Below, one piece after another: positions 46,401 through 56,908 of a stretch of 64,000 nt of DNA. Source of the stretch: Kalmusia sp. IMI 367209. Taxonomy: Eukaryota; Ascomycota; Dothideomycetes; Pleosporales; Didymosphaeriaceae. Below the pieces are notes generated by a model. That model had not been told where the DNA came from. It made no database searches and saw nothing but the letters and a program-made list of their open reading frames with translations. The stretch's first letter is position 1; each line of letters opens with the position of its first letter. Both the position numbers and the translations under genes were made by a program. The stretch lies in contig JAPEUQ010000007.1 of the NCBI GenBank assembly GCA_027946365.1, positions 1,426,001 to 1,490,000 of the forward strand. The letters are read 5' to 3'.

Positions 46401-48777
46401 TCATCCTCCCCGTTTCCATGAGCGTGCTGCAGAAGAATGTCTACAAATCGATTCTCGCGAAAAACCCCGAACTTCTCAAAGCTCTTTTCTCGAAAGACAA
46501 TCTAAAGTCTCAAGAACGAGCGAGCCTGAGCAACATTCTGATGCAACTTCGAAAATGCCTATGCCATCCATTCGTATACAGCCGCGAGATCGAAGAACGA
46601 ACCGACGTCGCAGCTGTGTCGCATCGCAATCTTGTCGAGGCGTCGGCCAAGCTTCAACTTCTTGAGCTCCTATTGCCAAAGCTTCAAGAACGTGGGCACC
46701 GTGTCCTTATCTTCAGCCAATTCTTAGATATGCTTAGCATAGTCGAAGACTTCTTGGATGGAATGCAGATGACCTACCAGCGTCTTGATGGTACAATGGG
46801 TTCCTTAGAAAAGCAGAAACGTATTGATCAGTTCAACGCTCCAGAGTCACCGCTATTCGCTTTTCTACTCTCCACACGAGCTGGTGGTGTAGGTATTAAT
46901 CTTGCGACAGCAGATACGGTCATTATTCTAGATCCCGATTTCAACCCTCATCAAGATCTCCAAGCTATTTCGCGAGCGCACCGAATTGGTCAAAAGAACA
47001 AAGTCCTCTGTTTCCAGCTCATGACGCGAGCCAGTGTCGAAGAGAAAATCGTACAGATGGGTAGGACGAAGATGGCTCTTGATCACGTCGTGGTGGAGCA
47101 GTTGGGCGAAGACGACATTGAAGACAAAGACGTAGAATCCATTCTTAAATATGGAGCTGCTGAACTATTCAAGGATGATCATGCAGATCACGACATCCGC
47201 TACGATGATGCGTCGATCGATAAACTGCTTGATCGAAGTCAGATTGAGAACACGAAAACGAGCAGTGACGATTCGGCTGAATCTCAGTTCAGCTTTGCTC
47301 GTGTTTGGGCAAATGATCAAGGCACCCTCGCGGATACGTTAGACACAGTGGAAGAGATCGCCCCTCCGGACCAAAGCGTTTGGGACAAGATTCTCAAAGA
47401 GCGTCAGGAGCTGGCAGCAGCTGAAGCACTCGCGCGTGCCGAAGCACTCGGCCGCGGTAAGCGAGCTAGAACTGTAAGTTTGTCGAAATATGTAGACCCG
47501 CACATGCTAACTTATTGGAGAATGTGGATTATGCGACCGAGGAAGCCAAGGACATGGCTGACGGCACCGATAGCCTTGCTCCTTCACCTATCAAACTTAG
47601 TAAGCCTGAAAAGGTTGCAAGAAAACCCAGGAAGAAAGATGGTTCCGAAGATGATACGGACTTCCAAGCATCTTCCGAAGACGAGGAGTCCGAAGATCAA
47701 GGCAGCGATGCTGGACCTGCGCCTGCTGAGGGTCACGTAGCAGTGTTGAAGCCCGGCAGCGATGCTGGTCGACAGAACACGTCCACCATCGTGCACAAGT
47801 CGCTGTACAAACAAAACGGTGCAGGTGCGTTCCCTATTTCTTCTAAGTCCAAGTCTAAAGGCTCCTCTGCATCTCCCGCTGTTACGCTCGGCGTGCCAGT
47901 CAATTCTCCAAAAGGCAAGGCCGGTGCTCGTCGTACGGTCCTGGCCCCTATTTCCGTCATAAAGAAGAGCACTCTCGGACGCTCCCACAAGCTCGACCGT
48001 TCAAACCCCATGGTAGACCTTGCCTACAATAAAGAAATTTTAACTAATAACCCCTCAGTTCGACCTTTCGAACGCGTTCAGCTCCCTATACGCTCACCTT
48101 TCGAACCTCAACACGGCTACCAGAACATTAACATTTGTAATGCTTGCCAGCTACAGCACCCCCGCGGTGCTTGCAAACTCAAAGCCGCTGGCGTCGAGCA
48201 CTGCGGTCTCTGTGGCCTTGCGCACTACGGCATCGGCCGCACATGCCCGCACATCAAGTCCGAAACTCAAGTTCGCGAGATGCTGCAGGCACTCAAGAGC
48301 TCTCCCGAGAAGAAAGAGCTTGTCGATCTAGCTATCAAATATTTGCGAGGCGTGAAGGGAACGCTCGTCCAGCAGAAGAGGAAAGATAAGGAGAAAGCGA
48401 TGATGCAGGCTAGCGGTGTTGCTCCTTCAGGTGCACTCGATCACCCGCCAACGACGATGCATCATCCAAGTCACGGCCAGAATGCGCAGTTTGTGCGACC
48501 GCCTGAAACAGCGACAGACGGTGCTCACTCACTGAATGAAAGCCGGTGGAAATTTCAGAGGCCAGCAGCTATGCCAAGGAGTGTGGGCAGTCATATTCCA
48601 GTTCAGGGACAGGGAGGTGCTGTTCTCGCGCCGTCGCTGCGGGGTGGTGAGAAGCATCAGTGGAACCAAGAGGGTCAAGGTCAAAATCAAGGCGCGAATG
48701 CGAATGCGATTGCGAATGGACCGCCCATTGACGACCACAAGATTGCGAATGCGCTGCGAGGGTTTTTGGGGACTTAG
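43413..48777 (+). CDS. mit1: SNF2-family chromatin remodeller, Mit1-like
   Basis: Exons 43413-43745, 43880-47473 and 47521-48777 give 1,727 residues, all junctions phase 0; the last intron has a TGCTAAC branch and a TTGGAG acceptor. Domains in order: a PHD finger near 353-390 (CEICSNGPDKAPLIYCQGC) with further Cys/His pairs to about 520 (CTRCSRAWHYHHL, CKECND); chromo-type segment near 560 (YLIKWDKQSYFRAAW) and a following one (ALIKYKGLGYEDAVWEEV); SNF2 ATPase with DEMGLGKTIQV near 748, DEGQ Walker B near 856, TGTPLQNN and HRIGQ near 1145; and a C-terminal zinc-binding block near 1515-1556 (CNACQLQHPRGAC, HCGLCGLAHYGIGRTC). This order fits Mit1, the remodeller of the S. pombe SHREC heterochromatin complex, so a nuclear gene-silencing role is inferred. 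Confidence 0.9.
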
Positions 48778-49214
48778 AGCGCCGAGCGGAGTGCAGTCGG
48801 TATCTAGGGTTCATTGAAGTATACCCTGTCTGTTTGGGTAATGAAATTGGCGCTTAAGCGTTCGGATTGCCGGGCTATCTATTCGCTGGAAGTGCTCCGT
48901 AGTAGATAGATCTTTGGCCGAATTGTCCTGCCTGGGTTGTCTATATCACCAGGCCTGAAATCTAGAAATTTGTACATGATATCGGTCCACTACCTTTTTG
49001 TATACTTTCTTTTGTGCAAGTCTCGAGAGTGACATAACCTTTTTTAACATACTTGGTTTTAAACATACTTGCTGCATCGTATGCTCACATACCTCTTTGC
49101 GGCAAAACCCCCACCAGAACATCAATCTATAGTATAGGAACTAAGCATTAGTATTACACGTGATTTTAAGTTTAGTAATGGTTAGTACTTTAGATTTCTT
49201 AGCATGAAGGCTAA

Positions 49215-49234
49215 AGTGGGTTAGCCATCCTCCC
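49215..49234 (+). repeat. Left copy of a 20-bp inverted repeat
   Basis: AGTGGGTTAGCCATCCTCCC. Its reverse complement is found 870 bp away with one mismatch. The pair encloses the ankyrin relic. Confidence 0.8.
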
Positions 49235-49687
49235 CTGCTAACAGTGGTAATATTAACGGCCATATCATCTCCATTGCTGTTCGATAGCACTTTATAAACC
49301 GGCTTACTCGGCCACGCGATATTGAATCGTGAAGCTCAGTCACTTTGCACTGCCCCATGCCCCACCATCATCTGTTCCTCTGAGCGTTCTTTAATGAGTC
49401 TCCCAGCCAGCACATTCGCAGTTCTGCTCGGCCCGTACACGTACTGTCTACGTATTCTTGATTCCCTTATCTACAGCCCGCTGACAAGCATCTCCTCATG
49501 CGTCTTCTGCAATTTAAAGATGACGGCGGATTCAGCCTGGTCGAATTTGTTGGCAAAAACATCCCGCGCTATGCTATGCTATTATATCGCATACTTAGGG
49601 AGCAGGTCACAACAAGGTCACTTTTTTAGATAGCAGAGCTTGGCGACAAGGTACTCTTTGCTCTTGCGCTCGAGATAAAGAATATTC

Positions 49688-49900
49688 ATGCCTGACTGTA
49701 AGAATAAAAATGGGCAAACTCCATTGTTGCATGCTGTTATGAAGGGCAACGAGGCCATAGTCAAGCTACTGCTCGACACAGGCAAGGTCGACGTCGACTC
49801 GAAGGAGCAGTACAGACAGACGCCACTGTCGTGGGCAGCAGTGAACGGGTATGATATAGTAGTAAAGCTGCTGCGGTCGCATGTTTGCCCCCTTCAATAA
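49688..49900 (+). pseudogene. Ankyrin-repeat relic
   Basis: A 70-residue frame made of two ankyrin repeats: NGQTPLLHAVMKGNEAIVKL and RQTPLSWAAVNGYDIVVKLL, with the expected TPL and helix residues. It starts and ends abruptly, with no neighbouring exon I can join. Ankyrin arrays of this kind are usually the C-terminal part of much larger fungal NACHT/NLR-like proteins, so this is most likely a leftover or captured fragment. It sits between the inverted repeats in AT-rich DNA. Confidence 0.6.
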
Positions 49901-50106
49901 CCTATGTCTTCATTTAACATCCCCGTCGCCTACAGCCTTCTATTAGTCTCTCTGTATATACTCCTTATGGTGTCACATTATAAATACTACTCACGTGTCT
50001 ATCTTGAAATTTGTCTACTAATCGTTTAGGCGGCCGTACTAAAATCAACTATAACGGTCCCGTACTTATGCTGTCATAGGTGGCGCGAAAAGTGCGTACA
50101 CTGGTA

Positions 50107-50126
50107 GGGAGGATGGCTAATCCACT
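50107..50126 (-). repeat. Right copy of the 20-bp inverted repeat
   Basis: Reverse complement reads AGTGGATTAGCCATCCTCCC, 19 of 20 matching the left copy. I see no clear target-site duplication outside the pair, so mobile-element status is unproven. Confidence 0.8.
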
Positions 50127-50365
50127 CCGGCCATAGGGTTATAAGGTAGTAAATTTTACAAGAGGTGAATTAGTTAACTAAAGACATAGTAAATGTCAAC
50201 TTAGGTTATAATGGGATAAGGTCATCCCGCAACTAACTATCTAACGAAATTAATGGTATCTCTAATTATTTATCCATCATAAGTACGTTGATTCAACTTT
50301 CCGAAGCTTCCATGACAGTTTTACATCTCGAACGCGCCGCCTCTACACCTGTCGCTCCTTTTGCC

Positions 50366-53101
50366 CTACCCCAAAACTCCATCTTTGCCCTCTACCTCCA
50401 CATCGGAGGAAGCCACATCGGAGTAAGCCTCCTCTTCCTCAAACTCTTCCTCATTCATGGCCTCTTTCAAGCTCTCAATCCAAGCCTCGTAGCTCCCATC
50501 GAATCCATTCTCCAAACGCGCAGTCTTGCCTCCCAACACCCTTCCATCCCGGTCGCTGTCTCTTGCCCCCCTCGCCCACAGCGCCCTCTCCAGCACTCCC
50601 ACCTTAGCCCCTCCGTACCTCTCCTTATCCTCTTGCCACAGCCCCACCTCATCTTTAATCAACGCGTTCCGCCAACAAAATGCAAGCCACTCCCTCCAAT
50701 GCTGATCCTTCGCCAACGTCGTCTCATTCCCTAGCACAACGAGCGCCTCCTTAGCCCTTGTAACCGCAACATTCATCTTCCTCGGCTGACCAATGAGCCC
50801 GAGCCCACGCTTCGCGTCGTCCTCGAGGAAGCGCCCACCCCAGGTGCGCGTAGTGGCAATGATGACGACGCGCTTCTCGAGCCCCTGGAACGCCTCGAGC
50901 GGGCCGATATTGACGTCCCAGAAACCGTAGTCCGGGGACCGCATCACGGCGCGCAGCCGCTTGACCTGCGCCGCGAAAGGCGAGATGATGGCTATGTCGG
51001 ACTGCGCGACGCCGTCGTACCGGATCAAGTGCGCCGCCGTGTCGCACGCCAGCTGCGCTTCGCCGACATTGTACCAGCCGCCGCCGTCGCGCTCGATGTC
51101 CTCGACCCAAGCGTGCGGGATGAAGAGGACGGGCCACTTGCGACCGCGCCAGAGCCGCGAGGTTTGGAGGGGCGTGCTGCGCGTTGGCGCTTCGGGGAGG
51201 AGCGTGTCGTTGTAGAAGAGGGCGCTGGGGACGCTAAGGATGGCCGGGTGCGAGCGGTAGTTGCGGTTTAGGTTCGTGAAGGGCGGGTAGAGTATGGGGA
51301 GCATGGTCTTTCTAAGGACGGGGGGGCCGGTGGAAGGCTTGACATTTGTGCGGGATAAGGGGTGGTTCTTGTAGATGGGTCTGTCTATGAGGCGGGCGAA
51401 GAGAGATATGGAGAGTCGAGGGTCGCGTGAGGCTGTCTTGGGTCCGAGTTGCTTTTCGTCTCCGGCCATTATGAAGCGTGGTTGTGGCATGCTGGCTGGG
51501 TACTCAGGGGGCGGGCACACTGCGCTGATGGCAGAGAGGACATCGAGCTCGGTTGCCTGGGCGGCTTCATCGAGAAGCAGAGCTCCCCAATGAAGGCTGG
51601 GCGGGCTTTTGGGGGATTCAGGATGGAAAGCCTCCAGCGTATGCTTTTCCAGTGTCCAGAGATCGGTGTTCGTCAGCAGCGCGTATAGCAGGATAGCTGC
51701 GTCTTTACAGGACGTAACGACGATGTTGTAAGCCATGAACTGTTTGAATGGAGGCAACGAGAACATGTCGGAATCCATGTACGTGTATGGCATGAGCGTT
51801 AGAGGAACCTCGTTGTCGGCACGCCAGGGGCCATTGAGACGAAGCAGTTGGGCAGTATTGAGATATTCCTTTAACCGAAGAGCCAGCGTATCGGCAGCTG
51901 GCTCAGAAGGTGCGCATATAAGGATATGATCCGTGGTATGACTGTTCAAAAGCTGCATTGCCATTTCAACAATGGTCTTCGTCTTCCCTGTTCCAGGCGG
52001 ACCGGAGATTAGATACGGCAAGCAGCCATAGTCATTCGTGCATACTGAGTTGACAGCATGCGCTTGTTCGTAGTTGACTGGAGAGTCAAACAACGCTCGA
52101 TGAGGTATCTTGCGGAGCTCAGTCTGAATGTTCCCATCCGATTCAACTGGGAAAAGCATGCGGCGTATCCAGTCGCACTTGGAAATTACTGGCTGTAGGC
52201 CAACACCGTTGCCGTTCACGCGGACATGCTCCTTTGTTAGACTCTTGTTGTCTAGAACGAGGTTTGCCATATCCTTGACGAGCTGTTGCTGCTCATTGGT
52301 GTCTCTAGACTGCGCTCGTATCCGTCCATCTGTTGCAATGGCCTTTTGTAAGGCGTCATCGATGAATACCAGTGCGTCTCGACATGCGTGTATGGTTCGC
52401 TTCTTCAGCGGGAATATCACATTGACAACAATGGGGATGTGTGGCCATATATCAAGTTCCTGGAGCCCTTCTACTTTGAGATATACAGTCTCCTCAGCGC
52501 GATGAATACCATGGACGGATGCATGGTAGATGACATGAGTCCATCGTGGCCTCGAAATACTGTAGCTCTGTTCAATGAAATTGATGGACTCGTCTGTTAC
52601 GAGCTGTCTCAGCTCCAAAGTATCTCCTAGCTCAACATGCGGGCTATCTTCTCTGAGGCCTGGTATTATGAGGGAGAACAGGCATATGTGACCTTCGGGT
52701 CCTTCAGAGGCTATCTGGGTGTTGCTTGTGTCGGGCTTCAATTGGAGACGTTGTAGAGTAACCTTGAATAACGCGAAACTGTCGTTCTCGACCTCTTGGG
52801 CACCAATTTCCGATTGCCAAACTATGGTAAAATAATCCAAATAGTCGTTCACTACGGGTCCGTGTGAACCGGCCACCTGGTTATGTGTCTGTGGAAAACG
52901 TGGGGGCGCTCGGCGAGGAAGGAAACTATAACCCGCGAAGGAACTGACGTATTCGGGGTAGTTGATAAGATGTCTTGGTAGGGTTTTGCGTATTTGCCCA
53001 GGCTCTTGATTAATTTGCTTTAGGTAATGCGAGATAAAAGGAGCCGCGTAGACGTTGTAATTGTGCTGCACCTTTGCAGATGAGGGTGAAGTTAAGCTCA
53101 T
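50366..53101 (-). CDS. Superfamily 1 RNA helicase, Mov10/SDE3-like
   Basis: A single-exon gene of 911 residues starting at ATG 53101. All SF1 helicase motifs are present: Walker A GPPGTGKTKTIVEMA near residue 366, Walker B LLLDEAAQATELDVLSA near 515, FIMAGDEKQLGP (motif III), RNYRSHPAIL near 612 (motif IV), EAFQGLEKRVVIIATTRT (motif V) and NVAVTRAKEALVVLG near 780 (motif VI). The ~340-residue N-terminal part is the beta-rich region typical of Mov10/SDE3 and Upf1-like helicases. The C-terminal ~100 residues are acidic and variable. Mov10/SDE3 relatives work in RNA silencing or RNA turnover; the same role here is inferred. Absence of introns in such a long gene is not unusual for fungi. Confidence 0.87.
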   Translation of the reverse strand: MSLTSPSSAKVQHNYNVYAAPFISHYLKQINQEPGQIRKTLPRHLINYPEYVSSFAGYSFLPRRAPPRFPQTHNQVAGSHGPVVNDYLDYFTIVWQSEIGAQEVENDSFALFKVTLQRLQLKPDTSNTQIASEGPEGHICLFSLIIPGLREDSPHVELGDTLELRQLVTDESINFIEQSYSISRPRWTHVIYHASVHGIHRAEETVYLKVEGLQELDIWPHIPIVVNVIFPLKKRTIHACRDALVFIDDALQKAIATDGRIRAQSRDTNEQQQLVKDMANLVLDNKSLTKEHVRVNGNGVGLQPVISKCDWIRRMLFPVESDGNIQTELRKIPHRALFDSPVNYEQAHAVNSVCTNDYGCLPYLISGPPGTGKTKTIVEMAMQLLNSHTTDHILICAPSEPAADTLALRLKEYLNTAQLLRLNGPWRADNEVPLTLMPYTYMDSDMFSLPPFKQFMAYNIVVTSCKDAAILLYALLTNTDLWTLEKHTLEAFHPESPKSPPSLHWGALLLDEAAQATELDVLSAISAVCPPPEYPASMPQPRFIMAGDEKQLGPKTASRDPRLSISLFARLIDRPIYKNHPLSRTNVKPSTGPPVLRKTMLPILYPPFTNLNRNYRSHPAILSVPSALFYNDTLLPEAPTRSTPLQTSRLWRGRKWPVLFIPHAWVEDIERDGGGWYNVGEAQLACDTAAHLIRYDGVAQSDIAIISPFAAQVKRLRAVMRSPDYGFWDVNIGPLEAFQGLEKRVVIIATTRTWGGRFLEDDAKRGLGLIGQPRKMNVAVTRAKEALVVLGNETTLAKDQHWREWLAFCWRNALIKDEVGLWQEDKERYGGAKVGVLERALWARGARDSDRDGRVLGGKTARLENGFDGSYEAWIESLKEAMNEEEFEEEEAYSDVASSDVEVEGKDGVLG

Positions 53102-55882
53102 ATTGTTTAAGTTCAGTGATGGTCGGATCTCCCGGTAGCAGGTTTTTTTGTTCGTCTTTTTGTATTCTAATGGTTTGGTCCAACCAACTATCGATTATAC
53201 AAGTTAAGGTGATCCGCCGAATGAAGCAATGCGAAGAGCGCGAGCAATACTGTGAAGGTTCCAAAACTTGTGCCCTCTCTGGTAGGCGTACCCGAGATTG
53301 ATGCTGTGGTCAAATACGGTTCCGAAAAGCAGTCTATACTCTTATTCTCCAACGGCTGTATAAGCATGCATGGCGCAGTTCTATGCCTAGTGTACTTGTA
53401 CTTCTAGGCGAAGGGCAACAATCAACTCAAAGAAAGAGGAGTTCAGAGAATGCACTTCTCGGAATCAAGGGCCACGAGTTCCTCCCAACACGCATTTTAT
53501 CTTGCAGCCGGATCAAAGACGCCTCTGGGCGAGGCAACCGCGTCCTCGCTGTCCGTTTACAACTCGCAAATACCACCGATTCGTCGATATCGTGTATGAA
53601 CAGACTCTCCGCTATTGCGTACAGATTCGCTAGATTAGCTTCTTTACAAGGTTTCCTTTTCTTGATGCAATAGGTTTGTTACCCATCCGCAAGGCGACTG
53701 GCGCGAGGGTGGTGGACTCGATCGAAGGTGACAAGGCGAGTGATAGGGATGCTATTCAGATGTCGATGATTCTTTGGCTCCTAGTAGCTTTCAACAAGAT
53801 ATGCAGCTGCTCGTTAGTAGTGTGTGGTGGAGACATTGATGCGTCGACGGGCGGGGAGCATGTAAATGATTGCTGCTAACCGGAAACAGTTTAGGGCTAT
53901 GTTGAGCGTTTGAGCTTCGTGACACCGCAGAGAACTCCATCTTTTTTTGCCAACACCAACCATGGAAGAGGCACGAACAAGTCTTCGACATAGGCATCGG
54001 GCGAGGGCTTCGATATGGGGAGGATTTCGATAGATGCGGATTAGCGTTGGGGAAATACCGAGCTAACAAAACGTCAAGGTATGGCGACACAGCGCAACGA
54101 CATGGAGCGACACAAGGAATCTCCGATGCACTGGAGTCTTCAAATCATCAGAGATTATAATGGTTGTCTCTATACTACCTGTAGGTCTAGAGTTGTCCTG
54201 CCGTGGCCATTTTCATTCTTATCACGTCAACCTGAGCAGGTATAATCGCTCCATGCTTGTTCGATAAAGCAATGATCACATTTGGATCAATAGGACGATG
54301 GCGAGTGAGAATATGTTCTACTTTTGCTACTCGAATATTGTCTGTATTAGATGTCCTTAGGAGTGACTTATGGAATGACGCCTGGCCTCGTCCAAATTCT
54401 ACCCAATGCCAATCTTCTAATTTGCTGCTTTTTCCATGCAACGCCGCTGCAGCCCATTAATTTGTATTCGATATATGTATTACAGCGTCCAAAATGACCC
54501 TTATCATGTTCGACTTGTGTAGTTACTTGGAAATCGCGTCTATTACTTCACTCTCGTCCTGTCAATTTTCTACTCGTTCATATTAAATTGCAAACGAGAA
54601 CGTTTTGCGTACATTTTTAGAATAAGCCTCTGACCACGCATTGGTATGAAGATGATCGGTGAATAAGAATTCTCAAAACGGCACACGAACCGGATCCGCT
54701 CTACGGCTGCGCGGCACGGATTTCTAGCAGAGCCTGTGCCGCGTCTACGGAATTTCCCAGACCATCTGCACGTGCGCTCGTCTTAGATTTCTAAATGTTG
54801 GGGCATCATGTAGCCTAGAGCGCAGACAGCAACCTATCCGGTATGGCCGTTCCTTGAATGATTGCCTACAAGCCGACTGAAGCGATGACAGCCACTCATC
54901 TGCCTACCTGGAGTGTCGCGAAATGACCGACGTCAGTTCACAGTGACGAAAAGCGTCACCCTGCGTCCAGTTATTTGGCAGACGTGCTTTGAGCCCAGGA
55001 CAGCACGTCAGCTGCTCTGCGGCCACCGTCTGGCACATTGGCCACTGTTCAATGCCGCATGGACTCGTGTCTACTTGATCTTACATGCAATCGGTTAGTA
55101 ATGGCCAGCGTGCTTCAGTCCACGGGGCTGCTTTGTTCTAGTCACCAAGGTAGCAGGCCAACACGCCGCTGAAATCAAACAGATGACAAGCAGTCAATGC
55201 ACGGCCTCGGGGGCAACATAGGCAATGCTTGTGCATCGGATTGCTAGTACAACGCCCATAGCTATGACTGTCGCAGATTCAGGGGCACCAGCAGCTTCCC
55301 CGCAGGACCCTCTGAAGTTGAGTATACTAGACACGCTATCATGGTTGTCAGTTGGGCACGCGAAGGCTGTGTAGGTGGCACGATAGGCCGTCTGCTGGAC
55401 TGAGCTCCTGAAGCGTCACGGCGACCTCCACCACGGGTAGCCTTGGCGGCACGAGCAGCGAAGCCAGACCTATCGTGAGACTCTCATAGGCCTCAGGACC
55501 GCCCAACCTACGCAGGATCTGCCGAATCTCAGGCAACTACAGAGTCTTGCCGGTCTCAAACCGTGTGGGTCACCGCTATCCGACGTCGTACGTGAATAGA
55601 GGCGGTGTCAATTCACCCACGAAGCGGTCAGAGACCCTCCAAACAGCACGTAGTCACCGTGGCCCCGCCAACATCACCGCAGTGAAGCACGCACTAGCGC
55701 CTATTGGAGGCTCTGTTGTAATTGGAGCCTGCTACATAAACTCGTCTGCCCACCAACTTCGAGATCTCCTCACTTCCTCTCTACATTCGGACTCTACAAC
55801 GTTGGTCTGCTGAACATCATCCTCTCGCCGCATCGGCCGCTTGTCTCTCTTTCGTACACTCTCATATCACGCAGCACACACC
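53102..55882. other. Gene-poor 2.8 kb divergent region
   Basis: It lies between divergent genes (helicase leftward, conserved fungal gene rightward). Frames are short, with no motifs. Two ATTGG (inverted CCAAT) boxes at about 55702 and 55721 precede the right-hand gene by ~170 bp and may belong to its promoter. Nothing else identified. Confidence 0.5.
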
Positions 55883-56908
55883 ATGTCCGCTCCCCGCGAA
55901 CCTGCGCCTGCCACCATGGTTATGCCTGCCTCGGAGGTCCGTCCTACGGATAACACGACCTCAGCTGCTACTCCGATGAGTATGGCATATCTTCTCAACC
56001 CATCTGTAGGTATGGAGGTGAAGGACCCCATAACAAGCCCGAGTGCCCCAATACCAACTTTGACCAACATCGCGCCTGCCACGCCGCCCGAGGACGTTGA
56101 CACCGATGTTTCTCTCCGGGATCCCTCCACCTCTCCAGCGCCTTCGACTGGAGATGCGCGGGTTGGCGTTGTCGAGACTGGAGATGTTGAAGAGAAGATC
56201 AACGGCAACACCTCGAGCGACGGCACCACGGCCTACACGTTTCACTGTATGAACGATGAGTTCGAGGAATGCCGGACCGGACAGACTACCATGGATCTAT
56301 CACGCAAAGTTATCTCCGACCACTTTGGTAGGAACAAGGCATGCACACGCTTGATCACCGAATGGCCCTTATTCTGCCGCAAACATTATCAGCGCGCGAC
56401 TTACAACCAAAAGCTCTGGCAGACCCGCAAGATCACCCTCATCCTCCGCCAATTCGACATCATCGAGGCGCAGTTCCCCGGTACCAAGTACACCGTCGCA
56501 TTAAAGAAATCGGAGGAGCAACGTTTGAATACATTCTCGCGCAAGGTCGCTTCTGGAAAGACTGAGGAGGAAGCCGCGGACATAGTTGCACCTGAGAAGG
56601 GCAAGCACTTCGAAGCACCCGTGAATGTGCTCCGCGAGATCGAGCAACTGAACTACCTTGGCGAAGACAAGACCAAGGACGAGGTTGAGCAGGCCGTCAA
56701 TACGATCAAGGACATGCTCGACAACGAAGATACTGATCAGGTCCCGTCCATCGAGTTCCTTCCACAGCTCGACACCAACGGCATCCCCTACGAGACTCGT
56801 AACAAGACTCCCAAAAATTCTACCACGAAAGCACGCGTCTCCGCAAAGGGTGGCGTCAAGAAGTCAGTTCCCAACAAGAAGACTTCCAAGAAGGGCAGCA
56901 AGGCTTGA
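55883..56908 (+). CDS. Conserved fungal protein of unknown function
   Basis: 341 residues, one exon, starting at ATG 55883 (context CACCATGTCC); the frame upstream opens only from a TTG. Residues 1-115 are a Pro/Ser/Thr-rich disordered region. A conserved core follows at about 118-250: FHCMNDEFEECRTGQTTMDL, RKVISDHFGRNKACTRLI, WPLFCRKHYQRATYNQKLWQ and FPGTKYTVALKKSEEQRLN. The Cys/His pattern in this core (C-M, E-C, K-A-C, F-C-R-K-H) could bind zinc, and its basic character suggests nucleic-acid or chromatin contact. The tail is Lys-rich (KKSVPNKKTSKKGSKA) and nuclear-localisation-like. I have seen this core in uncharacterised ascomycete proteins, but I do not know a function and do not assign one. 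Confidence 0.82.
   Translation: MSAPREPAPATMVMPASEVRPTDNTTSAATPMSMAYLLNPSVGMEVKDPITSPSAPIPTLTNIAPATPPEDVDTDVSLRDPSTSPAPSTGDARVGVVETGDVEEKINGNTSSDGTTAYTFHCMNDEFEECRTGQTTMDLSRKVISDHFGRNKACTRLITEWPLFCRKHYQRATYNQKLWQTRKITLILRQFDIIEAQFPGTKYTVALKKSEEQRLNTFSRKVASGKTEEEAADIVAPEKGKHFEAPVNVLREIEQLNYLGEDKTKDEVEQAVNTIKDMLDNEDTDQVPSIEFLPQLDTNGIPYETRNKTPKNSTTKARVSAKGGVKKSVPNKKTSKKGSKA

Larger units (their letters stand above)
48778..50365. other. Intergenic region with inverted repeats and an ankyrin relic
   Basis: About 1.6 kb, visibly more AT-rich than its surroundings from ~49.0 kb. It holds the mit1 3' flank, a pair of 20-bp inverted repeats and a short ankyrin frame (separate entries). A near-repeat of AACATACTTG occurs twice around 49047-49070. 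No other gene is supported. Confidence 0.6.

Noticed and set aside
53010..53264. 84-codon frame just upstream of the helicase as an extra exon
   Set aside because: It overlaps the helicase start in another phase, lacks a sensible splice link and shows no motif.
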